The notes under the pieces: model-generated | The model's database searches: none | Told to the model about the DNA's origin: nothing | What the model saw: the letters and a program-made list of their open reading frames with translations, nothing else | Translations under genes and position numbers: made by a program | Source: Roseovarius sp. | Lineage (GTDB): Bacteria; Pseudomonadota; Alphaproteobacteria; Rhodobacterales; Rhodobacteraceae | Assembly: GCF_027019125.1 (NCBI RefSeq) | Contig: NZ_JALUXE010000034.1 | Location: 310,001 to 374,000 of the forward strand | Direction of reading: 5' to 3' | Length of the DNA stretch: 64,000 nucleotides | Shown: positions 25,633 to 35,404 of the stretch, piece after piece | Layout: every line of letters starts with the position of its first letter | Position numbering within the stretch: the stretch's first letter is position 1

Positions 25633-27500
25633 GCGATCTTCTCCCGAGCCGCCTGCCGCAACTTGGCGAGAATCAGGCTCAGCGCCGCTGGCGTCATCCC
25701 TTCGATACGCGCCGCCTGGGCGAGATTCTCCGGGCGTACCCGCTCCAGCTTCCCCTTGAGCTCGTTCGAAAGCCCCTCAATCAGCAGATAGGAAAACGCC
25801 TCGGGAATAGCGTGCGCCTCATCCCGCTTCATCTTCTCCACATCGCGAGCCTGCCGGTCGATATAGCTGACATAAAGCGCGTCCCGCGCAAGCTGCGCCT
25901 GACACTCTGGATCAATCGCGCCATACTCTGGATCAAGCCGCAGGAGATCGGCAAACGCGACGTCAGGAAAGGACAGCACCTGAAACGCGCTGCGCCGCGC
26001 GCCGTCCTGATTGACCTTGAAGCCGCTTTCGGCCAGTTGGCGCGGCGTATAGCTTGCGGCCTCCAGCAACGCCTTGCCTTGCGCCAGCCGCTCCATCTTG
26101 TCCGCAAACACGGCGCGGCGCGTCTCACCAACACAGCACAGGTCAATGCCCATAGGCGTAAGCCGTTGATCGGCGTTATCCGCACGCAGCGACAGACGAA
26201 ACTCCGCCCGTGACGTGAACATCCGATAGGGCTCGCTGACACCACGCGTGGTCAAATCGTCAATCATCACCCCAATGTAGCTGTCCGTTCGGCTAAAGTG
26301 AACCGGATCGCGCCCTTTCGCCTCTTGCACCGCATTCATGCCCGCAACCAGCCCCTGCGCCGCGGCCTCCTCATATCCGGTGGTCCCATTGATTTGCCCT
26401 GCGAGGAAAAGTCCGGGAACATCCTTGACCGCCAGACGACTGTCGAGCGCGCGCGGATCGACATAATCGTATTCAATCGCATAGCCCGGCTGCAGGATCT
26501 GGACCCGCTCCAGGCCCACAATGGAGCGGACATAGGCCTCCTGCACCTCTGCGGGAAGTGACGTAGAGATCCCATTTGGATAGATCACATGATCAGACAG
26601 GCTTTCCGGCTCCAGGAACACCTGATGCGATGCCTTATCGGAAAATCGAACGATCTTGTCCTCGATCGACGGGCAATACCGCGGCCCGATCCCATCGATA
26701 TGCCCACCATACATCGCGGACCTGCGCAGATTCTCCCGAATGATCTCGTGGGTTTGCTCATTCGTATGGGTGATCCCGCAAGAGATCTGCCGTGCCATTG
26801 GGCCTTTCGACAAAAACGAAAACAGGACGGGTTCATCATCCCCGGGCTGCTCCTCGAGCCGCGACCAGTCGATCGTTTCGCCGTCCAGCCGCGGGGGCGT
26901 TCCCGTCTTCAACCGCCCCATCGGAAGGCCGAATCCATCCATCCGCTCGGCCAGACGTACTGCCGGACGGTCCCCCATCCGCCCACCTGGGTAGGATTCG
27001 TCGCCAATATGGATCACGCCACGCAAAAAGGTTCCGGTCGTCAAAACCACGGCCGCGCCGGCTATCTCGCTTCCATCCGCCAGGCGAACGCCGGTAACCC
27101 GGTTGCCCTGCATCAGAAAATCTGCCGCCTCCCCTTCGACGATCTCCAGGGTTGGGCAGCGCTCCATTTCGCGCAGCATCTCTTCGCGGTAAATCTTGCG
27201 GTCCGCTTGCGCCCTTGGCCCTTGAACAGCAGGGCCTTTCCGCCGGTTCAGCAGACGAAACTGGATGCCCGCCCGATCGGCAACCCGGCCCATGACCCCG
27301 TCCAGCGCATCGATCTCTCGAACCAGATGCCCCTTGCCCAGCCCGCCGATGGCCGGGTTGCACGACATCACCCCGACACCGGCCCGGCTCAACGTCACCA
27401 GCGCCGTCCGCGCGCCCATGCGCGCCGCCACATGCGCGGCCTCCGCCCCGGCATGCCCACCGCCAATCACGATGACGTCAAAATGTTTCACGTGAAACAC
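25629..27500 (-). CDS. mnmG: tRNA U34 carboxymethylaminomethyl modification enzyme, FAD subunit
   Basis: MnmG works with MnmE to modify the wobble uridine in tRNAs. The 623-residue protein begins [20 protein letters not shown], where the N-terminal MFHVKH is encoded by a parS site. It contains the FAD dinucleotide fold [20 protein letters not shown] and the family signatures [15 protein letters not shown] and [16 protein letters not shown]. Catalytic cysteines lie in the middle region and the C-terminal helical domain binds tRNA and MnmE. It is followed by rsmG (4-base overlap) and preceded by mnmE (3 bases). Confidence 0.96.
   Translation of the reverse strand: MFHVKHFDVIVIGGGHAGAEAAHVAARMGARTALVTLSRAGVGVMSCNPAIGGLGKGHLVREIDALDGVMGRVADRAGIQFRLLNRRKGPAVQGPRAQADRKIYREEMLREMERCPTLEIVEGEAADFLMQGNRVTGVRLADGSEIAGAAVVLTTGTFLRGVIHIGDESYPGGRMGDRPAVRLAERMDGFGLPMGRLKTGTPPRLDGETIDWSRLEEQPGDDEPVLFSFLSKGPMARQISCGITHTNEQTHEIIRENLRRSAMYGGHIDGIGPRYCPSIEDKIVRFSDKASHQVFLEPESLSDHVIYPNGISTSLPAEVQEAYVRSIVGLERVQILQPGYAIEYDYVDPRALDSRLAVKDVPGLFLAGQINGTTGYEEAAAQGLVAGMNAVQEAKGRDPVHFSRTDSYIGVMIDDLTTRGVSEPYRMFTSRAEFRLSLRADNADQRLTPMGIDLCCVGETRRAVFADKMERLAQGKALLEAASYTPRQLAESGFKVNQDGARRSAFQVLSFPDVAFADLLRLDPEYGAIDPECQAQLARDALYVSYIDRQARDVEKMKRDEAHAIPEAFSYLLIEGLSNELKGKLERVRPENLAQAARIEGMTPAALSLILAKLRQAAREKIA
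27484..27499. promoter_or_regulatory. parS site 2 (over the mnmG start)
   Basis: A second exact TGTTTCACGTGAAACA lies at 27484-27499. It covers codons 1-6 of mnmG, so the start of that protein reads MFHVKH. It is 1,884 bases from site 1 and identical to it in all 16 positions. Confidence 0.95.
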
Positions 27501-27503
27501 CTC

Positions 27504-28790
27504 TCACTTACCCAAGCAAAAGCTGGCGAAAATCTCGTCGAGAACCATCTCGACATCTATCCGTCCTACCAGAGAATCAAGCGCACGGATAGCTACACGT
27601 AGCTCTTCCGCTGCAACCTCCGCCACCGCTTCCCCCTGAGGAAGAATGTCCAGCGCCGCCTGCAAAGCGGCCAAACCACGCTCCATTGCTTGCCGGTGCC
27701 GCGCCCGCGTCGCGATCCCGGCATTGGCCACCCGCGTGCTCAATACCTGGCCAATCCTCTCCACCAGCGCGCCGACACCCAAGCCGGTCTTGCCCGAAAC
27801 GGCGTTCTCCACATCGCCCAGCAAATCCGCTTTGGCCCATATGACAATATCATCTGCCCGCGGCTCCATTTCCGGCCGCTGACCGGCCTCCACCAGAAAT
27901 ACCCGCAGATCCGCCGCCTCTGCCCGCGCGCGCGCCCGGGCGATACCAATGGATTCAACCGCATCCGCTGTTTCCCGCAGGCCAGCCGTGTCGAGCAAGG
28001 TCACCGGCAACCCCGCCAAATCCATCCGTACCTCGATCACATCACGCGTGGTCCCGGCATACTCCGAGGTGATCGCCGCCTCTCGCCCGGCCAAGCTATT
28101 GAGCAGCGTCGATTTTCCAACATTTGGCGCACCAATGATCGCGACTTCGAATCCGCTTCGAATCCGCTCGCTCACCAGGCTGCCTGAAATCTCCCGCTCC
28201 AGCGCCGCGGAAACCTGACCTACCAGCTCCGTCACCTCCGGCGAGACGTCCACCGGCACCTCCTCATCGGCGAAATCAATGGTCGCTTCCAAAAGTGCGA
28301 CCGCACGGATCAAATGACCACGCCATTGCTCGCACTTCTCACCCAAAGCACCGGAAAACACCCGCAATGCCTGTTTGCGCTGTGCTTCGGTCTCCGCATC
28401 GATGAGATCGGCAAGCCCCTCAACCCGCGCCAGATCAAGCCGCCCATTCTCCAACGCCCTGCGCGTGAACTCCCCGGGTTCCGCCAGGCGCAGACCCTCG
28501 ATCTGCCCCAGCCTCTCAAGAACCGCCGCTATCACCGCTGCGCTGCCATGTAGATGAAATTCCACCGTCGCCTCACCGGTGAAACTCTGCTTTTCTGCAA
28601 ATGTCAGGACCAGCGCCTGATCCAGCCGCTCGCCATCCCCATCCCTGAGAACCCTCACAGCTGCCCTACGCGGTTCAGGCACGTCGCCACAGATCTGACG
28701 GCACGCGTCAAAGGCGCAGGGCCCGCTTACACGGACAACCGCAACCCCCGCCTTCCCCTGTGCTGTGGCCAAGGCATAGACCGTGTCCAT
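27504..28790 (-). CDS. mnmE: tRNA modification GTPase MnmE
   Basis: MnmE is the GTPase partner of MnmG. The 428-residue protein has the N-terminal tetrahydrofolate-binding domain ([20 protein letters not shown]) and a helical domain. An inserted G domain carries P-loop [12 protein letters not shown], switch I with GTTRDVIEV, and DTAGLRE. The C-terminal catalytic motif is FCLGK, with the essential Cys three residues before the end. The more common FCIGK ending is conservatively changed. It lies between rho and mnmG on the same strand. Confidence 0.95.
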   Translation of the reverse strand: MDTVYALATAQGKAGVAVVRVSGPCAFDACRQICGDVPEPRRAAVRVLRDGDGERLDQALVLTFAEKQSFTGEATVEFHLHGSAAVIAAVLERLGQIEGLRLAEPGEFTRRALENGRLDLARVEGLADLIDAETEAQRKQALRVFSGALGEKCEQWRGHLIRAVALLEATIDFADEEVPVDVSPEVTELVGQVSAALEREISGSLVSERIRSGFEVAIIGAPNVGKSTLLNSLAGREAAITSEYAGTTRDVIEVRMDLAGLPVTLLDTAGLRETADAVESIGIARARARAEAADLRVFLVEAGQRPEMEPRADDIVIWAKADLLGDVENAVSGKTGLGVGALVERIGQVLSTRVANAGIATRARHRQAMERGLAALQAALDILPQGEAVAEVAAEELRVAIRALDSLVGRIDVEMVLDEIFASFCLGK

Positions 28791-28816
28791 CCGGACACCT
28801 CCGTTTCCGCTCCGAC

Positions 28817-30088
28817 TCAGGTGTTCATCGAGTCAAAAAACTCGGCATTCGTCTTGGTCTGCTTGAGCTTCGACAACAGGAACTCCACCGCATCCGTGGT
28901 CCCCATCGGGTTCAGAATCCGGCGCAGAACAAAGGTCTTCTGCAGATCGCTCTTGTCGATCAACAGGTCTTCCTTCCGCGTGCCCGACTTGAGAATGTCA
29001 ATCGCCGGGAACACACGCTTGTCCGCGACCTTGCGATCCAGAACGATCTCAGAGTTGCCAGTGCCCTTGAATTCTTCAAAGATCACCTCATCCATCCGGC
29101 TGCCGGTGTCGATCAGGGCTGTCGCAATGATCGTCAGCGATCCACCCTCTTCGATATTCCGCGCCGCCCCAAAGAACCGCTTCGGCCGCTGCAACGCATT
29201 GGCATCCACACCCCCGGTCAGCACCTTGCCCGACGACGGCACCACCGTGTTATACGCCCGGCCAAGACGCGTGATCGAATCGAGCAAAATCACCACGTCC
29301 CGCTTGTGCTCGACCAACCGCTTGGCCTTCTCGATGACCATCTCCGACACGGCCACATGTCGCGTCGCCGGCTCGTCGAACGTCGAACTCACCACCTCAC
29401 CCTTGACCGACCGCTGCATGTCCGTCACCTCTTCCGGCCGCTCGTCGATCAAGAGCACGATGAGATAGCACTCCGGATGATTCTTCTCGATGCTATGCGC
29501 GATATTCTGCAAGAGCACGGTCTTCCCGGTGCGCGGCGGCGCCACGATCAAGGATCGCTGCCCCTTCCCGATCGGCGCAACAAGGTCGATGATCCGCGCC
29601 GACCGATCCTTGATGGTCGGATCCTCGATCTCCATCTTGAACCGCTCATCAGGATACAGCGGCGTCAGGTTATCGAACGCGATCTTGTGCCGCGCCCGCT
29701 CCGGATCCTCGAAATTGATCTGCGTGACCGAGGTCAGTGCGAAATACCGCTCGGTTTCATCGGGCTGCTTCATTTGCCCTTCGATCGTATCCCCGGTCCG
29801 CAAAGAATACTGCCGGATCATGTCGGGCGAGACATAGATGTCATCCGGACCCGGCAAATAGTTCGCCTCCGGCGAGCGCAGAAAGCCAAAGCCATCCTGC
29901 AGCACCTCAAGCACCCCGTCGCCATAAACGGTCCAATCCTCCTCGGCCCGCTCCTTGAGGATCGAGAACATCATCTCGCCCTTGCGCATGGTCGAGGCGT
30001 TCTCGATCTCCAACTCTTCGGCGATCGTCAACAATTCCTTGGCGCTCAGCGCCTTGAGATCGGACAGGTTCAAACGGTCTTCGGACAT
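28817..30088 (-). CDS. rho: Transcription termination factor Rho
   Basis: Rho is the hexameric RNA helicase that terminates transcripts. The 423-residue protein has the N-terminal helical Rho domain ([20 protein letters not shown]) and the RNA-binding cold-shock-like domain ([20 protein letters not shown]). The ATPase has Walker [34 protein letters not shown] and [12 protein letters not shown]. Length and order are canonical. It is upstream of mnmE by 26 bases. Confidence 0.96.
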   Translation of the reverse strand: MSEDRLNLSDLKALSAKELLTIAEELEIENASTMRKGEMMFSILKERAEEDWTVYGDGVLEVLQDGFGFLRSPEANYLPGPDDIYVSPDMIRQYSLRTGDTIEGQMKQPDETERYFALTSVTQINFEDPERARHKIAFDNLTPLYPDERFKMEIEDPTIKDRSARIIDLVAPIGKGQRSLIVAPPRTGKTVLLQNIAHSIEKNHPECYLIVLLIDERPEEVTDMQRSVKGEVVSSTFDEPATRHVAVSEMVIEKAKRLVEHKRDVVILLDSITRLGRAYNTVVPSSGKVLTGGVDANALQRPKRFFGAARNIEEGGSLTIIATALIDTGSRMDEVIFEEFKGTGNSEIVLDRKVADKRVFPAIDILKSGTRKEDLLIDKSDLQKTFVLRRILNPMGTTDAVEFLLSKLKQTKTNAEFFDSMNT

Positions 30089-30211
30089 GGGAAATCCTCT
30101 GGTGACACCCGAATTTGGATGCGGCCTATGGTCAGAAACGGGGATTCGACAGCCACCAGAACAGCGGCCCAGCGCCTACATAGGCAACAGGCCCCTCCAC
30201 GTCAATCCAGC

Positions 30212-30661
30212 TCAGAATTTCACCACGACCGACAGCACGATCACCACCATCGCCAATGTCGGAACCTCGTTCATGATCCGGTGCTGCCGACCCGTCCGGG
30301 TATTGGCGCCTCGGGCAAATTCCTTGCGCCGCAGAGCCAGCCACATGTGAAACCAGGTCATGACAGCGACGCCCGCAAGCTTCGTATAGGGCCAGACCGA
30401 CCCCCAATCGACAATCCCCGGCGTCATCACAAGCAACAGACCAAACACCCAGGTCGCAATCATCGACGGCCGCATGATGTACCGCAAGAGCTTGTATTCC
30501 ATCACCTGAAACACAGCATCCCGGCTATCCCCCGGTTGCGATTGCTCGGTGTGATACACGAACAGGCGTGGTAAATAAAACAGGCCGGCCATCCACGCGA
30601 TCACCGACATGATATGCAACGCCTTGATCCAAGGATAGGCGAGGCTCAAGACATCACTCAT
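30212..30661 (-). CDS. hemJ: Protoporphyrinogen oxidase HemJ
   Basis: HemJ is an inner-membrane protein that oxidises protoporphyrinogen IX, the step before ferrochelatase. The 149-residue protein has four hydrophobic helices. It opens MSDVLSLAYPWIKALHIMSV with the conserved His, then AGLFYLPRLFVYH, and a MRPSMIATWVFGLLLV block and WFHMWLALRRKEFARG later. The start at 30661 is chosen because the family begins here; the longer in-frame ATG at 30763 would read through the AT-rich part of the presumed origin. Of the 123 bases between it and rho I see nothing coding. Confidence 0.9.
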   Translation of the reverse strand: MSDVLSLAYPWIKALHIMSVIAWMAGLFYLPRLFVYHTEQSQPGDSRDAVFQVMEYKLLRYIMRPSMIATWVFGLLLVMTPGIVDWGSVWPYTKLAGVAVMTWFHMWLALRRKEFARGANTRTGRQHRIMNEVPTLAMVVIVLSVVVKF

Positions 30662-30687
30662 GCTATGCTCCGGTCCATTCTGGGACT

Positions 30688-30713
30688 TCTTAAATATTAA
30701 GTAAGATATAAGA
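30688..30713. other. AT-rich segment, candidate DNA unwinding element
   Basis: The stretch TTCTTAAATATTAAGTAAGA and the bases after it are almost free of G and C in an otherwise GC-rich region. It starts 27 bases from the hemJ start codon and lies 34 bases from the first DnaA box, an arrangement expected for an unwinding element. Confidence 0.55.
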
Positions 30714-30746
30714 AAGGATGTAGTGGGATGTAGGGCGTTCCAATTC

Positions 30747-30755
30747 TGTGGATAA
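30747..30755 (-). promoter_or_regulatory. DnaA box (exact consensus)
   Basis: TGTGGATAA on the plus strand is TTATCCACA on the minus strand, the strong DnaA box. Confidence 0.75.
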
Positions 30756-30775
30756 TCAGCCACCCCACAGGATTA

Positions 30776-30787
30776 TCCCCATGGGGA
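30776..30787. repeat. Palindrome built from two weak DnaA-like boxes
   Basis: TCCCCATGGGGA is a perfect 12-bp palindrome. With three flanking bases each side it becomes two facing 9-mers, TTATCCCCA (30773-30781) and TTGTCCCCA (minus strand, 30782-30790), that resemble DnaA boxes. Confidence 0.6.
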
Positions 30788-30902
30788 CAACTATGGTGAC
30801 GGAATTTCAACATCTCCCTGAACTCCACGGAAAATCTGCTTTTTCGTGTTTAACTTCAATGTAGTCCTGAATCTGGATGTCCCCGGTTTCCGCTCTTGGG
30901 TC

Positions 30903-30911
30903 TGTGAATAA
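30903..30911 (-). promoter_or_regulatory. DnaA box (TTATTCACA)
   Basis: TGTGAATAA on the plus strand is TTATTCACA on the minus strand, matching the TTATNCACA consensus. Confidence 0.7.
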
Positions 30912-31072
30912 CTCTATCAGGTCCAACCTATCCCAACCCCCAAGTTATTCTTTCCCACACCCGCAGAACTCGGACGGAACTTTCCCGAAGCGCCCTCTTG
31001 TCCCCGGATGCGCGGGCGGGATGGATTTCTTCCGCAATTCTACCTAGACATTCCATCAGGTTATTCCGCAGG

Positions 31073-31081
31073 TTATCCACA
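31073..31081 (+). promoter_or_regulatory. DnaA box touching the maf start codon
   Basis: TTATCCACA at 31073-31081 is an exact strong DnaA box whose last base is the A of the maf ATG. Binding here could block maf translation-start-proximal transcription; that consequence is inference. Confidence 0.7.
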
Positions 31082-31680
31082 TGCATGTTCCTCTCATCCT
31101 TGCCTCAGGCTCCACCATTCGCCAGAGCCTCCTGCGCAACGCGGGCCTCGCGTTCGAGACGGTGACACCCCGCGTGGATGAAGACAGCGTCCGTGCCGCG
31201 CTTCTCGCCGAAGGGGCCAAACCACGCGACATTGCCGACGCGCTGGCAGAGCTCAAGGCAACCAAGATCAGCGCCCGCCATCCCGCCGCGCTCGTGATCG
31301 GCTGCGATCAGGTGCTCGACCTGGGCGGCGCGCTTCTCTCGAAACCCGAAACTGTCGATGAGGCCCGCGCTCAGCTTGCCGCCATGCGGGGCAAGCGTCA
31401 CGATCTCCTCTCGGCGGTTGTGATCTGTCAGGCGGGCCGCCCGCTTTGGCGGCATATCGGCACCGCGCGCATGACCGTGCGCTCCTTCTCCGACGACTGG
31501 CTCGATGGCTACCTGTCCCGCAACTGGCCCGATATCGCCGAGAGTGTCGGCGCCTACAAGCTCGAGGCCGAAGGTGTCCGCTTGTTCTCTCGCGTCGATG
31601 GTGATTACTTTACGGTTCTTGGCTTGCCGCTGCTCGATCTTCTGTCCTTTCTCACCCTCCGAGGAGACCTGCAACAATGA
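31081..31680 (+). CDS. maf: Maf/YceF-type nucleotide pyrophosphatase
   Basis: Maf proteins hydrolyse non-canonical or modified nucleoside triphosphates. The 199-residue protein has LILASGSTIRQSLLRNAGL at the start, a Lys-containing KATKISAR segment and the motif VIGCDQVLDLGG, then SVGAYKLEAEGVRLFSRVDG. The GCDQV form resembles the YceF branch (7-methyl-GTP) rather than the GADTV form of classical Maf, so the substrate may be m7GTP. It starts right at a DnaA box and overlaps aroE by 4 bases. Confidence 0.9.
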   Translation: MHVPLILASGSTIRQSLLRNAGLAFETVTPRVDEDSVRAALLAEGAKPRDIADALAELKATKISARHPAALVIGCDQVLDLGGALLSKPETVDEARAQLAAMRGKRHDLLSAVVICQAGRPLWRHIGTARMTVRSFSDDWLDGYLSRNWPDIAESVGAYKLEAEGVRLFSRVDGDYFTVLGLPLLDLLSFLTLRGDLQQ

Positions 31681-32525
31681 GCGATGACAAACAGCCTCTG
31701 GCCAGAATTCCACTGGCGGGCGTGATCGGATCGCCCGTCGCCCATTCGAAATCGCCGCAATTGCATGGCCACTGGCTCAAGACGAACGGGATCGCGGGAT
31801 ACTACATTCCCATGGATGTCGGGGCCGACGATCTGGCGCAAGTGTTACAAACCTTGCCCAAAATGGGTTTCGTCGGCGTCAATATCACCGTTCCGCACAA
31901 GGAACGCGCGCTTGCCCTGGCCGATCTCGTGACGGATCGCGCCACCCTGATCGGTGCCGCGAATACGCTTATCTTCCGCAAGGACGGCAAATTGCATGCC
32001 GACAATACCGACGGCTACGGTTTCATCCAGAACCTGCGCCAGAACGCCCCCACATGGAAACCAGAGGCCGGACCAGCCGCCATCCTTGGTGCCGGCGGCG
32101 CTGCGCGGGCGGTTGTCGCCTCGCTTCTCGATGTCGGCGTGCCAGAGATTTTCATTTCCAACCGTACCCGCATCCGCGCAGACGCATTGCAATCCGAATT
32201 CGGCAAGCGTCTGACCGTTGTCGATTGGGTTCAGGCCGGAAACATGCTGGAAGACGCGGTGACGGTCGTCAACACCACCTCTCTTGGCATGTTGGGCAAA
32301 CCGCCCCTGCGCGTCCCGCTCGACGGGTTGCGGCGCGGGGCCCTGGTCACGGATCTCGTTTATGCACCTCTCAAGACCCAGCTTCTGATCGAGGCCGAGA
32401 AATTGGGCTGCGTCACCGTTGATGGGCTTGGCATGCTCTTGCATCAGGCCGTGCCAGCCTTCGAGCGTTGGTTCGGTGTGCGCCCCACCGTCGATAGCGC
32501 CACCCGCGCGGCCGTTTTGCGATGA
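31677..32525 (+). CDS. aroE: Shikimate dehydrogenase
   Basis: AroE reduces 3-dehydroshikimate with NADPH in aromatic amino acid synthesis. The 282-residue protein has the shikimate-binding GVIGSPVAHSKSPQLHGHWL and NITVPHKERAL (catalytic Lys), NTDGYGF, and the dinucleotide fold AILGAGGAARAVVASL. The C-terminus has GLGMLLHQAVPAFERWFG. It overlaps maf and coaE by 4 bases each, so the maf-aroE-coaE-dnaQ run is one transcript. Confidence 0.95.
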   Translation: MSDDKQPLARIPLAGVIGSPVAHSKSPQLHGHWLKTNGIAGYYIPMDVGADDLAQVLQTLPKMGFVGVNITVPHKERALALADLVTDRATLIGAANTLIFRKDGKLHADNTDGYGFIQNLRQNAPTWKPEAGPAAILGAGGAARAVVASLLDVGVPEIFISNRTRIRADALQSEFGKRLTVVDWVQAGNMLEDAVTVVNTTSLGMLGKPPLRVPLDGLRRGALVTDLVYAPLKTQLLIEAEKLGCVTVDGLGMLLHQAVPAFERWFGVRPTVDSATRAAVLR

Positions 32526-33142
32526 CCATTCTGATTGGCCTCACCGGTTCGATCGGCATGGGCAAGTCAACCACCGCCCGTCTCTTTCACCAGGAGGGCT
32601 GCCCGGTCTGGGATGCCGATGCCGCCGTCCATCGCCTTTACGCCCCCGGCGGCGCGGCGGTGGCACCCATGGCCGCGGTTTTTCCCGAGGCAATCGAAAA
32701 CGGCGGCATCTCCCGTGCGCGGCTCAAATCGATCATCGCGGCCGATCCATCGGCGCTTGCCCGGATCGAATCCATCGTTCATCCGCTCGTCGCCCGTGAC
32801 CGTGCGGATTTTGTACAAAACCACCGTACGAACCTTACAGACCTTACACACTCCAACCCGATCCTCGTCCTCGATATTCCCCTGCTCTTCGAGACTGGCG
32901 CAGATAAAGGCATGGATTACACCGTCGTGGTCAGCGCGCCCACCGAGACACAGCGCGCCCGGGTTCTTGAACGCGGCACCATGACGCCCGAGCAGTTCGA
33001 GAATATCTTGCAAAAACAAATGCCTGATGCGGAAAAGCGTGCCCGCGCCGATTACGTGATCACGACAGACACCCTTGAATCCGCCCACGCGCAAGTGCAG
33101 TCTGTCCTGCGTGACATACGGCAAAAGGTGGCCCATGCGTGA
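32522..33142 (+). CDS. coaE: Dephospho-CoA kinase
   Basis: CoaE phosphorylates dephospho-CoA, the last step of CoA synthesis. The 206-residue protein has the P-loop [20 protein letters not shown], the substrate block [26 protein letters not shown] and the lid region [20 protein letters not shown]. The length is normal. It overlaps dnaQ by 8 bases. Confidence 0.95.
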   Translation: MTILIGLTGSIGMGKSTTARLFHQEGCPVWDADAAVHRLYAPGGAAVAPMAAVFPEAIENGGISRARLKSIIAADPSALARIESIVHPLVARDRADFVQNHRTNLTDLTHSNPILVLDIPLLFETGADKGMDYTVVVSAPTETQRARVLERGTMTPEQFENILQKQMPDAEKRARADYVITTDTLESAHAQVQSVLRDIRQKVAHA

Positions 33143-33830
33143 AATCGTCCTCGACACGGAAACCACTGGTTTTGAACCAGAATCCGGCGATCGCATTGTC
33201 GAGATCGGCGCCGTCGAGCTCTATAATCACATGCCGACGGGCCGCACCTTCCATAAATACATCAATCCCCAGCGCGCCATGCCCGAAGAGGCCTTTGCCG
33301 TGCATGGTCTGGGGGATGATTTCCTGCGTGACAAGCCTTTATTCGCTGAAATTGCTCAGGAATTTCTGGATTTCGTGCAGGACGCGCGGCTTGTCATCCA
33401 CAATGCCGCCTTCGATATGAAGTTTCTCAACGCCGAACTGGGCTGGCTCAAACTACCGCAATTGCCCTGGGAACGGGCCATCGACACCCTTGCCATCGCA
33501 CGCAAGAAATTTCCCGGCTCTCCCGCTTCTCTCGATGCGCTATGTCGCAGATTTCAAATAGATAATTCCGCTCGGACCCTGCATGGCGCCCTGCTGGACT
33601 CCGAGATATTGGCTGAGGTCTATCTGGAACTGATCGGAGGTCGGCAGCCAGATTTCGTGTTGTCAACAGGTCCAACCGCAAAATCTGGTAAGGTGACCGA
33701 GACATCCACATGGCGGCCGATGCCGCGCCCGACGCCCCTCGCCTCGCGTCTGACACCGTCAGAGGCGGCCGCCCATCAGGCCTTCGTGGACAAGATGGGC
33801 GACGCGGCTCTCTGGCGAAAACTGTCTTAG
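33135..33830 (+). CDS. dnaQ: DNA polymerase III epsilon subunit (3'-5' exonuclease)
   Basis: DnaQ proofreads the replicative polymerase. The start at 33135 ([20 protein letters not shown]) gives 231 residues with Exo[11 protein letters not shown], Exo[18 protein letters not shown] and Exo[18 protein letters not shown], the DEDDh acidic residues and His all visible. A Pro/Thr-rich tail follows to the polymerase-binding C-terminus. The start inside coaE is preferred over the one at 33075. It converges with secB, overlapping by 4 bases. Confidence 0.95.
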   Translation: MREIVLDTETTGFEPESGDRIVEIGAVELYNHMPTGRTFHKYINPQRAMPEEAFAVHGLGDDFLRDKPLFAEIAQEFLDFVQDARLVIHNAAFDMKFLNAELGWLKLPQLPWERAIDTLAIARKKFPGSPASLDALCRRFQIDNSARTLHGALLDSEILAEVYLELIGGRQPDFVLSTGPTAKSGKVTETSTWRPMPRPTPLASRLTPSEAAAHQAFVDKMGDAALWRKLS

Positions 33831-34321
33831 GCGTCGGCCTTGGGGGCCGCGGCCTGCGCCTGACGGCGCGCGATCTCGCTGCGATAAAGCTGAACGAAAT
33901 CAATGTTCTCAAGGTTCAGGGGCGGGAAGCCACCGTCATGCGTGATGTCGCTGACGATGCGCCGGATGAACGGGAAAACCATGCGCGGACATTCGATCAA
34001 CAGGAACGGATGCAGCTGCTCGTCCGGCACGCCCTCGATGTGGAAAACGCCGACATATTCCAGTTCCAGCACGAACAGAACCTCGTTGGCGGCCTTGTTC
34101 CGCGAGTTGATGGTCAACTTGACCACCACTTCATATTGATGTTCCACGCTCCGCTTCTTGGCATCGAGGTTCACCGCCACCTGCACATCGGGCTGCACCT
34201 CTCCACCGGTGCCGCGCTGCGCCAGCACGTTCTCAAAGGACATATCGCGGATGAATTGCGATAGGATGTTCATTTTCAATTGTGGCCCGGCCTGTGCGGT
34301 GCCATTTTCATGTTCGGCCAT
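33827..34321 (-). CDS. secB: Protein-export chaperone SecB
   Basis: SecB keeps preproteins unfolded and hands them to SecA. The 164-residue protein has the family blocks [80 protein letters not shown] and [18 protein letters not shown]. The C-terminal tail is short and Ala-rich. In many related genomes fxsA and tim44 follow this position; here the next gene is different. Confidence 0.95.
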   Translation of the reverse strand: MAEHENGTAQAGPQLKMNILSQFIRDMSFENVLAQRGTGGEVQPDVQVAVNLDAKKRSVEHQYEVVVKLTINSRNKAANEVLFVLELEYVGVFHIEGVPDEQLHPFLLIECPRMVFPFIRRIVSDITHDGGFPPLNLENIDFVQLYRSEIARRQAQAAAPKADA

Positions 34322-34376
34322 GAAAACCTCCTGAAGGGATAATGTTGCCTTCCCTTAGCAGGACGCGCCCCTTCTC

Positions 34377-35165
34377 TCAATGCCCATCCTGTGCTGTGAC
34401 AGGGTTGAGTTTCTCAACCGCCGTGAACAAACACTTGCGAAAGAAAGGCTTGGCCAACACCATATTTTGTTTCCGCGGGATCAAAACGTCGAGAGTTTCC
34501 TTTTCTGCGCGATTGCTCATCAGGATCACCGGCACCTGCGCCAGACCACTTCGGATATATTCCAGCTCTCGAGGCACGGCATCCAGCCCGCCAATGTGGT
34601 CGACGTCGACAATCAGCAAGGACCACCGTTCAGGCCGTGCAATAAGATCCCCGATCAACGTGTCATGGTCGGAACACAGATGCACCTCACAGTCGTAATC
34701 GGCAAGCCACTCACAGCATTTGCGGCTGTTCCGGTTGCTCGCCGCACTCACCGCGACCCGCCGCACACGGTTCAACCCCTCCATCCTCGGCTGATAGGAC
34801 AACCAGACAGGCGGTTCGGTATCAATGATCCGATCATTGACGCCATCATTCCTCTCCGTGTCATACGGGTTTTGTGGTTCGGTCGCGATGTTGCGCATGT
34901 AATATCCGCCAAGCATCACGAGGATAAAGCTGACCTGCGCCGCATAGGCCACAAGAATGGCCCACCACAACGACGAGAGGATAAAACTCGCCAAGGCAAA
35001 CACCACGATCGCGACCCCGAGGCTCAGCAGGATCGTGGTGGTCGCAAACCCGGGCTTGGATCGTTTTTGAGCGCGCAGAGGATCACGGCCATTCTCAGGC
35101 TCATTGTCCGGGGTCGTGTTGAAACGCGGTTTGATGCTCTTATGTCTCAATCTACCCTCAATCAT
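34377..35165 (-). CDS. Membrane protein with degenerate receiver-like domain
   Basis: With the start at 35165 it has 262 residues. Two transmembrane helices lie at about 42-64 and 66-90, and a soluble domain follows from about 135. That domain resembles a receiver: ERWSLLIVDVDHIGGLDAVP has the Asp at 187, and MVLAKPFF has the conserved Lys at 239 of receivers. The acidic pair expected at the first strand is replaced by VAVSAASN, so phosphorylation is doubtful. The DNA is visibly less GC-rich than neighbouring genes. The start is uncertain (35198 and 35243 are in-frame alternatives without a clear ribosome site). I see nothing in the 239 bases upstream. Confidence 0.7.
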   Translation of the reverse strand: MIEGRLRHKSIKPRFNTTPDNEPENGRDPLRAQKRSKPGFATTTILLSLGVAIVVFALASFILSSLWWAILVAYAAQVSFILVMLGGYYMRNIATEPQNPYDTERNDGVNDRIIDTEPPVWLSYQPRMEGLNRVRRVAVSAASNRNSRKCCEWLADYDCEVHLCSDHDTLIGDLIARPERWSLLIVDVDHIGGLDAVPRELEYIRSGLAQVPVILMSNRAEKETLDVLIPRKQNMVLAKPFFRKCLFTAVEKLNPVTAQDGH

Positions 35166-35404
35166 TGGGTTTGCTCGGGCTTTGGAAAACACAACCATGT
35201 ATAGACGCAGTACCGAAATGCGGTACACGATAGTGGGCGCCATTTCAGGTTTAGAAACCCGCCTCTCTTCAAGATATTGATAATTAGATCAATAAAACAG
35301 CACCTTGGTCGACAACGCGATCGTAACAGACCATAGACCCGAGTAAAAGGTGCAACTGAAAGGGCTCATAGATTTAATCTGCCTGAGGTTGTGGCGCGCC
35401 AAGA

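Larger units (their letters stand above)
30662..31081. other. Putative chromosomal replication origin (oriC)
   Basis: This is the largest gene-free stretch. It has an AT-rich stretch at about 30688-30713 (with the inverted pair CTTAA/TTAAG around ATA at 30689-30701). Exact DnaA boxes are at 30747-30755, 30903-30911 and 31073-31081. A palindrome TCCCCATGGGGA at 30776-30787 has arms that read outward as TTATCCCCA and TTGTCCCCA, each one or two bases from the DnaA consensus. It lies between hemJ/rho and maf, close to parAB-parS, which is the usual origin setting in this group. Origin function is inferred, not shown; no CtrA pairs (TTAA-N7-TTAA) were found. Confidence 0.75.

Noticed and set aside
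30662..30763. N-terminal extension of hemJ from the ATG at 30763
   Set aside because: The extension does not resemble HemJ, covers the AT-rich origin strip and a DnaA box, and the family starts at 30661.
35166..35404. RNA gene or small gene in the AT-richer gap before the BASS gene stop
   Set aside because: No tRNA-like cloverleaf, hairpin with T-run or small frame with a ribosome site could be seen.
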